DNA from: Peptoniphilus_A genitalis
GTDB taxonomy: Bacteria; Bacillota; Clostridia; Tissierellales; Peptoniphilaceae
Assembly: GCF_949769225.1 (NCBI RefSeq)
Contig: NZ_CATKPB010000013.1
DNA: 44,502 bases
Direction: 5' to 3' (one strand)
The notes beneath the pieces were generated by a model. That model made no database searches. It saw only the letters and a list, made by a program, of their open reading frames with translations, and was not told the DNA's origin. Position numbers and translations under genes: made by a program. Below are positions 39,343 through 44,502 of this stretch, one piece after another. The stretch's first letter is position 1, and each line of letters opens with the position of its first letter.

Positions 39343-39868
39343 TCAGTCCCCTATCAGTTAAAAGATATTCAAGGGGCTTATCGTAGTCTTCGTGAACAAG
39401 GCTTTCAACAAATTGGTCTGAGTAACCAATCCCCATCCTTATTGTGTCTACTTTGGCAAAGAACTTGTCATAGTAACCACCACCGTAGCCCAACCTATAG
39501 CCTGCCTTGTCAAAGGCAAGTCCAGGTGTGATAGTCAAGTCAACATCAGTCACTTCTTCTCCAGACTTAGGTTCAAGAATCCCCATCTTGTTTGGCTCAA
39601 GGTCATCAATCCCCTTGACTTCAACAGCAATCATTTGGCTACCCTTGACAAGTGGCACCAAAAGTTTTTTTCCATCTGCCAAGATGTCCTCTATTATTCC
39701 CTTGGTGTCAACTTCTGACCTATAAGAAATAAAAACAAAGACAGACTTGGCCTTTTTATAAATATCAAGTTCCCTTAAATTTTTTCTTATTAACTTGTCC
39801 TTGAGGTCCTTGTCCTCAACCTCTGCCCTAACTTTTGTATATTTTTTTCTAAGTTCTTTTTTATCCAT
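39329..39868 (-). CDS. 5-formyltetrahydrofolate cyclo-ligase
   Basis: 179 residues. It converts 5-formyl-THF to 5,10-methenyl-THF with ATP. 'MDKKELRKKYTKVRAEVEDK' is the typical N-terminus, 'VFVFISYRSEVDTKGIIEDI' follows, and 'RLGYGGGYYDKFFAK' is the nucleotide-binding signature. It overlaps the upstream nuclease gene by 8 bases and the downstream CPBP gene by 14. Confidence 0.95.
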   Translation of the reverse strand: MDKKELRKKYTKVRAEVEDKDLKDKLIRKNLRELDIYKKAKSVFVFISYRSEVDTKGIIEDILADGKKLLVPLVKGSQMIAVEVKGIDDLEPNKMGILEPKSGEEVTDVDLTITPGLAFDKAGYRLGYGGGYYDKFFAKVDTIRMGIGYSDQFVESLVHEDYDKPLEYLLTDRGLIEFE

Positions 39869-42473
39869 TAAAACTCTCCTTGTTCTCGCAAATTTCTAGG
39901 TAATCACAATTCTTGCAATCACTTGTGGATTCATAATCGCCAGACCTAATATTAGAAGTCAGTCTGACTATCTCATCTTCAAATTTATTTAAGAGGTCTC
40001 TTAAATCTTCATCTGTCATATAGTACCTTCCCTTGTCGTCCTTTGGCAGGAAGTCAGAGTTCTTTATCACAGTGGCGATTTCTCCCCTCTTAATAGACCC
40101 ATAGTTGGCCATTGCTATCTTCTTACCCAGTTTTTTTCTCGTTATAGCATAAAGGGGCATTTGGAAAGACTTTAGTTCATCAATTTCCTTTTTCTTTTTA
40201 ACACCCGACCTCTTGTAGTCCATGAGGATTTCCTTGTCCCCAAGGGCATCAATCCTGTCGATCCTTCCCCTGATTTTTAAAGAATTTATTTCTGTTTCAA
40301 AGCCTTCCTCAAAGTAGGCTGGCTTGTAACCATACTTGGCTTGCCCCTCTAGGTCCTTCTTTATATAGTCGCCAAGAATTTTTTGTGAGTTTAGGACTGA
40401 AACCTTATCCAAGAAAGAAAGATCATCAAAGTCGCCAAGATTTTCAACTTCCAAAATTATTTTTAATAGCTTGTCCTCATGGAAGCCCTCTTCTTGCTTG
40501 AAGTAGGTCTCCAAAACCTTATGGTATTTTTCTCCAGCTTCAATAAAAAATCTGTCCTCGTAGTCCTTTTCAAGCTTGCCAATCCTGTAGACTCTCTCAA
40601 AGAGAAAGCGTCTCGGGCAGTCCTTTAAGATGTCAAAATCTGTAACTGAATAAGGTCTCTCAGAAATTTTTTTATTTATTTCTCCAAGCTGGCCTGCATC
40701 TATCATATAGTTGTTTTCTTTGACTTCTCTTGTCCTGTAGAGCTTCCCCGTCTCGTAAATTTTCTTAACTTCTTCTACATCTAGGTCTAGGTCAAGGATC
40801 AAGGAGTTCAAGAGTTTTGAAAATCCCTTGTCCTTGTCGCCACAGAGAATCGAAATATTTTCTGCAACAAGTAAGTCATAGATTAAATAAGAGTAGTCCC
40901 TCTTGAAGTTATCTTTTACAAGTCCAAGCTCTTCCATGACTTCCTGACTTTCTTGCTTGTAGATGAAGTTGGACCTCTTGTCCTCTTGATAAGAGTCGTC
41001 AAAGCCAATTAAAATTAAGTTTTTGAAGTCCCTATAATAGTTAGAAGCCTGGTTTGAAATTTCAAGACCCTCAAGATTTTGTACCTCATCAAGCCTAAGC
41101 TTTTCAATATATTTTTTGAGGATCAAGACAAAGTCAGCGAGATCAATGGACTTATAAAATTCCCTCAAAGCTTCCATCTTAACAAAGACTTGGTCAAGTT
41201 CTTCCAAAAATCTTTGGTCACGAATCAAGGGACTTTCAGGGTCCCTCTCAAGGGCATTTTCTATTCTTCCCCTAGGACTTTCTAAGTAATTTTTGAAAAA
41301 TTCAAGATAATATGAAAGACCTTCCCTTGGAGAAATTTTTTCATCATTTAAAAGGTCCACTCCCTTTATGAAGTCATCAAGCTCGCCTTCATTGAGCCTT
41401 AGGTCCCTTTGCCTAGAGAAGTCAATATCCCCTAATTTTTTAAAATTATAGGACATAAGACTTGACTCAAGATTGATGACATCTACAGACAAAGGAAAGT
41501 AAGACAACCTAAGTCGCTTCAAAGTATTCGCCTTGGACTTGTCGAGTAAATAATCTAAGAGAGCCACAAATTCTCTCTCAAGTAAAGACCTCTCCTTCCT
41601 TGGGATATTAAATTCAAGTCCTTGGAGCCTTCCCCTTCCCCTAATCTTCTCTGAAAGAATAGGTGACCCACTTAAAATTGTTAGGTCACTTACTTTTTCA
41701 TCCTTCAACAAAAGCTTCAGCTCAGAGAAAAATAAATTATAAAAATTATCCTTTGAGGACAAAACTTTTATTTTTTCCCTGTTGATTTCTTTTTTGTAAT
41801 CAATAGGCTCTCTCTCATCAAGTACAAATCCATAGGCTTCTAATTTTTTAATAAGCCCATCCAGAAGGTCTGACTCCATAAAATTAAAGGGCAGGTCAAT
41901 AAAAATATTTTTCCCTTCTTTCTCAGATAAGTCAGATAAAATTTTTATGATCTCTTCTTCAGTCTTTCCAAATTCCAAAAATCCAGAAATAATTATGGAG
42001 TCGAACTTGCTTGCCCTTATGGACTCTTCCTTGACCCTTCCATATATGTCGTAGCCCTTGTCAGCAAAGTAATTCACATAAGATTCAAAGACCTTGGCAA
42101 GGTCTACAAAAAGCTCTCCAGGAATTTTCTCAACATCTCTTGGTCCTAAATAATTTTCTGCAAGCTCATCAAAAAAATCTAAGACAAGGTCAACAGTCTC
42201 TGGGAAAATTTTAAAATCCCCAAGGTCTTCCTTCATAAGCTTTGACAAGACCAAATATTTTAAAATCCCATCTGGCCTTTTTGCCCTATTCCTTCTTCCA
42301 AGCCCGTCAAAGGTCTCGAACTCAGTCTTATTTATGTCCATGCCCCTTCTCAGCATGTCCCTTATGTAAAAATTTATGGCAGATTGGGAGGGCAAGACCA
42401 CTAAAGTTCTCTCGCCCTTTAAATTTTCAAAATCTAAGTCCTCTCCTGGAGACCTAAAAATTATTTTTTTCAT
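39861..42473 (-). CDS. AddB-like PD-(D/E)XK nuclease with Fe-S cluster
   Basis: 870 residues, shorter than Bacillus AddB (about 1160). The N-terminus ('GERTLVVLPSQSAINFYIRD') resembles the inactive-helicase half of AddB. The C-terminal nuclease domain has 'FDILKDCPRRFLFERVYRI', 'KYHKVLETYF', 'IRGRIDRIDALGDKEILMDY' followed by KRSG (D-x(n)-DYK catalytic motif), and a closing CX2CX5C at Cys853, Cys856 and Cys862. With Cys619 this makes the four-Cys Fe-S staple of AddB and Cas4. Such proteins act with AddA at double-strand breaks; no addA gene is in the window. It overlaps the pseudouridine synthase gene by 20 bases. Confidence 0.82.
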   Translation of the reverse strand: MKKIIFRSPGEDLDFENLKGERTLVVLPSQSAINFYIRDMLRRGMDINKTEFETFDGLGRRNRAKRPDGILKYLVLSKLMKEDLGDFKIFPETVDLVLDFFDELAENYLGPRDVEKIPGELFVDLAKVFESYVNYFADKGYDIYGRVKEESIRASKFDSIIISGFLEFGKTEEEIIKILSDLSEKEGKNIFIDLPFNFMESDLLDGLIKKLEAYGFVLDEREPIDYKKEINREKIKVLSSKDNFYNLFFSELKLLLKDEKVSDLTILSGSPILSEKIRGRGRLQGLEFNIPRKERSLLEREFVALLDYLLDKSKANTLKRLRLSYFPLSVDVINLESSLMSYNFKKLGDIDFSRQRDLRLNEGELDDFIKGVDLLNDEKISPREGLSYYLEFFKNYLESPRGRIENALERDPESPLIRDQRFLEELDQVFVKMEALREFYKSIDLADFVLILKKYIEKLRLDEVQNLEGLEISNQASNYYRDFKNLILIGFDDSYQEDKRSNFIYKQESQEVMEELGLVKDNFKRDYSYLIYDLLVAENISILCGDKDKGFSKLLNSLILDLDLDVEEVKKIYETGKLYRTREVKENNYMIDAGQLGEINKKISERPYSVTDFDILKDCPRRFLFERVYRIGKLEKDYEDRFFIEAGEKYHKVLETYFKQEEGFHEDKLLKIILEVENLGDFDDLSFLDKVSVLNSQKILGDYIKKDLEGQAKYGYKPAYFEEGFETEINSLKIRGRIDRIDALGDKEILMDYKRSGVKKKKEIDELKSFQMPLYAITRKKLGKKIAMANYGSIKRGEIATVIKNSDFLPKDDKGRYYMTDEDLRDLLNKFEDEIVRLTSNIRSGDYESTSDCKNCDYLEICENKESFNG

Positions 42474-43443
42474 TTAACAAATCCCCTAAATTTATCTTAA
42501 AAATATCTTCAGCTAGGTCCTTCATCTTGCCATCAGGAAGGTAGACAAAGGACTTGCCCTTTAAACCCTCAAAGGCATCTGCCTCAAAAACTATGGCGTA
42601 GTTGTGCAAGAACTGAGAGTCCAGTCCTCTCTCTCTAAAGACCCTGTTGACCCTGTCCTCGCCATACTTCCTGTCTCCAACAATGGCAAGGCCCTCTTCC
42701 TTTAAGGATGCTCTAATTTGGTGGGTCCTTCCAGTGATCAAGTTGACAGATAAAAGTGAATAGTCCTTGTTGGACTTAAGGACCTTAAACTCTGTTATGG
42801 CCCTCTTGCCCTCCTCTCTCGAAGACTTCTTCATCACATTGTTGCCAGTCTTCTTGAGATTTATATCAACATCAAAATCTTTCGTAACCCTGCCAGCCAC
42901 AAGAGTGAGGTAGAGTTTTTTGATCTCCCTCTTCTTTATGGCATCGTTTAAGGCCTGCAAGGTTTTTAAATTCTTTGCACCTATTAAGATACCAGAAGTA
43001 TTCCTGTCAAGCCTATTTACAAAGGCAGGCCTAAAAGACTTCTCAAGCCTTGGATTGTAATCACCCTGAGCAATGAGATAGTCCACCATCCTGTCAAGAG
43101 CATTGTCTTGATAGGCCTTTGAGTCGTTGTGAGTAAGCATGTTGATGGGCTTCTTCACAAGGATGATGTCCTCATCCTCGTACAAGATGTCTGGCAGCTT
43201 AGAATTTTTTGACTTCTTAATGTCCTTCTTAAACTTCTCAATAGTCTCCTCTGCCAAAAATAATTTGATCTCGTCGCCTTCTCTCAAGATGTCCTCGGGC
43301 TTGGCCTTCTTCCCATTGACCACAATGTTCTTCTTTCTCAAATTTTTATATATAAAGGAAAGAGGCGCCTTCTCAAAATAGATTTTCAAAAACCTATCAA
43401 GCCTTCTTCCCTCGTCGTTCTTGTTAACAATAATTTCTCTCAT
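42454..43443 (-). CDS. RluA/RluC/RluD-family 23S rRNA pseudouridine synthase
   Basis: 329 residues. S4 RNA-binding domain at residues 1-70 ('LDRFLKIYFEKAPLSFIYKN', 'VVNGKKAKPEDILREGDEI'). Catalytic region 'AFVNRLDRNTSGILIGAKNL' with the active Asp in RLDR; 'LITGRTHQIRASLKEEGLAI' and 'VGDRKYG' are also conserved. The specific uridine cannot be told from sequence; RluC-like is the nearest guess. First gene of rlu-nuclease-cyclo-ligase-CPBP, divergent from the gene at 43517. Confidence 0.93.
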   Translation of the reverse strand: MREIIVNKNDEGRRLDRFLKIYFEKAPLSFIYKNLRKKNIVVNGKKAKPEDILREGDEIKLFLAEETIEKFKKDIKKSKNSKLPDILYEDEDIILVKKPINMLTHNDSKAYQDNALDRMVDYLIAQGDYNPRLEKSFRPAFVNRLDRNTSGILIGAKNLKTLQALNDAIKKREIKKLYLTLVAGRVTKDFDVDINLKKTGNNVMKKSSREEGKRAITEFKVLKSNKDYSLLSVNLITGRTHQIRASLKEEGLAIVGDRKYGEDRVNRVFRERGLDSQFLHNYAIVFEADAFEGLKGKSFVYLPDGKMKDLAEDIFKINLGDLLNEKNNF

Positions 43444-43476
43444 AAAATCTCCAAACTTTTCATTTTACGCCTTTGC

Positions 43477-43485
43477 TGATATAAT
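43477..43485 (+). promoter_or_regulatory. Extended -10 promoter of the MltG-like gene
   Basis: TGATATAAT, with a weak TTTTCA 17 bases upstream. It lies in the divergent gap, about 31 bases before the TTG start. Confidence 0.55.
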
Positions 43486-43516
43486 TATATCAAAACATGA
43501 TGAAAAGAGGTTTATT

Positions 43517-44203
43517 TTGAATAATTTTAACAAAGGCAAACTCTTTTTTATTAAATTCTGCCAAGTTTTAATATCAATACTCTTCTTCTTATTCCTAATT
43601 TTTGTAATCAAGTGGAGGATGGATTCCCTTTACTTAAATTCCATTACCACAAAAGACATAAAAATTGGAATAGTCGACGAAGTGAAAAAAACTTATGGCG
43701 AGTTTCTTATCGCAACAGGCCTAAGAGAAGAAAAATTTGTTAAGCCCGTTGTCCTAATAGACGATGATAAAAAAGATGAAAAAGACGAAAATGTAAATTC
43801 TTTTACAGTTCCAGAGGGAACAAACCTAGATAGTCTTGGAGAACTTTTAATTTCCAAGGGACTAATTGCAGACATGCCAACCTACAAGGCCCTTGCAGAA
43901 GACATGCAAATAGAAGACAAGATTGTCCCAGGCGCCTATGAGTTTGACAAGGGTATGAAGGTAAAAGAAATCCTTGCAGAAATTGCTGGCATAGAACTTA
44001 AGGACTACAAGCTAAATATTGCCGAAGGCGAAGGACCAGCCCAAGTAGGCAAAAAACTCCTAGACCTTGGAGCAATACAATCAGACCAAGCCTTCATAGG
44101 AGAATGCAATAGACTTGGAGTAACAGCCTTCGCACCAGGAGACCACGAATTCACAATGCCAATGAAGGTAGAAAATATAATAAAAACATTGACACAAAAT
44201 TAA
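43517..44203 (+). CDS. Membrane-anchored protein with two YceG/MltG-type LysM-like modules, no transglycosylase domain
   Basis: 228 residues from a TTG at 43517, preceded by AAGAGG. An ATG at 43421 is inside the divergent gene and is rejected. A Lys-rich N-terminus and one helix (about 10-32) predict an extracytoplasmic body. Residues about 90-155 ('FTVPEGTNLDSLGELLISKG' to 'GAYEFDKGMKVKEILAEIAG') and about 160-228 ('LNIAEGEGPAQVGKKLLDLG' to 'HEFTMPMKVENIIKTL') are two copies of the LysM-like module seen before the catalytic domain of MltG. The catalytic domain with its Glu is absent. It may bind peptidoglycan or be a regulator of an MltG elsewhere; this is inference. Confidence 0.8.
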   Translation: MNNFNKGKLFFIKFCQVLISILFFLFLIFVIKWRMDSLYLNSITTKDIKIGIVDEVKKTYGEFLIATGLREEKFVKPVVLIDDDKKDEKDENVNSFTVPEGTNLDSLGELLISKGLIADMPTYKALAEDMQIEDKIVPGAYEFDKGMKVKEILAEIAGIELKDYKLNIAEGEGPAQVGKKLLDLGAIQSDQAFIGECNRLGVTAFAPGDHEFTMPMKVENIIKTLTQN

Positions 44204-44229
44204 TCTGTAGGAAACTACAGATTTTTTTG
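44202..44229 (+). terminator. Intrinsic terminator after the MltG-like gene
   Basis: AATCTGTAG-GAAA-CTACAGATT followed by T; GNRA-type loop. It overlaps the stop codon region. Confidence 0.9.
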
Positions 44230-44242
44230 TGCATAATTAAGG

Positions 44243-44430
44243 TAAAAGCTCTGCTTTTATAAATTTTTGAAAAAATTTTAATCTTCAAGAAGTTTGTGTA
44301 TAAAGACTTCGTCTTTAAGAATCTAATAAAAAGATTTCATATTTAAGAAGTTTGTGTATAAAGACTTCGTCTTTAAGAATCTAATAAAAAGATTTCATAT
44401 TTAAGAAGTTTGTGTAAAGCAGAGCTTTAC
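44243..44430. repeat. 58-bp-period array of 17-nt triloop hairpins
   Basis: Hairpins lie at 44243-44259 (TAAAAGC-TCT-GCTTTTA), 44301-44317 and 44359-44375 (both TAAAGAC-TTC-GTCTTTA) and 44414-44430 (GTAAAGC-AGA-GCTTTAC). The first three are exactly 58 bp apart. Units 44301-44358 and 44359-44416 are identical; the first unit is diverged but ends in the same AAGAAGTTTGTGTA. The stem is kept in all four while its sequence differs. No gene. Confidence 0.85.
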
Positions 44431-44441
44431 TATTTCTTTCT

Positions 44442-44502
44442 AAGGAGGGGGAGCCAGGGGCGGGCGAGGCCCCTGACCCCCTCCTTAAACCTCCCCCTGA
44501 CC
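44442..44502 (-). repeat. GC-rich palindromic element, copy 2 (runs off the window)
   Basis: A 45-bp palindrome (44442-44486) with the same outer arms as copy 1, AAGGAGGGGG and CCCCCTCCTT, and inner GGGGC / GCCCC. Read on the minus strand, the flanking sequence GGTCAGGGGGAGGTTT joins it exactly where copy 1 has GGTTAATGGGGGTGGTTT, so the two copies are inverted relative to each other. The window ends inside the element. Confidence 0.7.

Overview
The window is a gene-dense, AT-rich chromosomal stretch of a low-GC Gram-positive anaerobe. The paralog types and the gene clusters (dnaE-pfkA-pyk, glmU-prs-pth-mfd-prsA, whiA-HPr, rpmG-secE-nusG-rplKA, L10 leader-rplJL, two YitT proteins, two CPBP proteases) point to Bacillota. 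My best guess is Tissierellia/Peptoniphilaceae (Anaerococcus, Peptoniphilus or Finegoldia-like). This placement is inferred from gene content and was not checked by any search.

Layout. 1-4038 (+): 3' part of the lipid II flippase gene murJ, a membrane-anchored Lys/Glu-rich coiled-coil protein with 69-residue repeats, and an HD-domain protein overlapping a CmpB-type membrane protein. 4304-10432 (-): dnaE, pfkA, pyk. 10693-11896 (-): whiA and an HPr protein. 12083-19634 (-): glmU-prs-pth-mfd, then the foldase lipoprotein prsA. 20310-21983 (+): cysteine synthesis operon cysK-cysE, preceded by a strong promoter, a 27-codon leader ORF with three consecutive Cys codons, and an intrinsic terminator. 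22143-27083 (-): the rpmG-secE-nusG-rplK-rplA and rplJ-rplL clusters, separated by a YitT-family gene and a candidate structured RNA. 27180-32446 (-): FAD dehydrogenase, trmL, a DinG/XPD-type helicase with a nuclease-like N-terminus, and a CPBP protease. 32553-34841 (-): folA overlapping a two-component system. 34988-35061 (+): tRNA-Cys. 35191-37110 (-): a VOC protein and glutamate dehydrogenase. 37518-38402 (+): a second YitT protein. 38641-43443 (-): pseudouridine synthase, AddB-like nuclease, 5-formyl-THF cyclo-ligase, CPBP protease. 43517-44203 (+): a membrane-anchored protein with MltG/YceG-type LysM-like modules and no catalytic domain.

The coding content is mostly housekeeping: replication and repair, lower glycolysis, cell-wall precursors, ribosome and transcription, folate and cysteine metabolism. 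The unusual material is non-coding. (1) A probable ribosome-mediated, cysteine-responsive attenuator sits upstream of cysKE. (2) Four intergenic arrays of a degenerate repeat hold an almost exact 18-bp period despite heavy substitution; two of them run into the stop codons of neighbouring genes. (3) A promoter-equipped, about 230-nt, self-complementary region lies between rplA and yitT. (4) A 58-bp-period array of triloop hairpins with compensatory changes lies beside a GC-rich palindrome, and that palindrome has an inverted relative 24 kb away. (5) A long palindrome with a CTCGC-GAA-GCGAG core lies upstream of cysKE.

Limits: all calls are by eye. No alignment, folding or database search was run, and residue and base positions were counted by hand.
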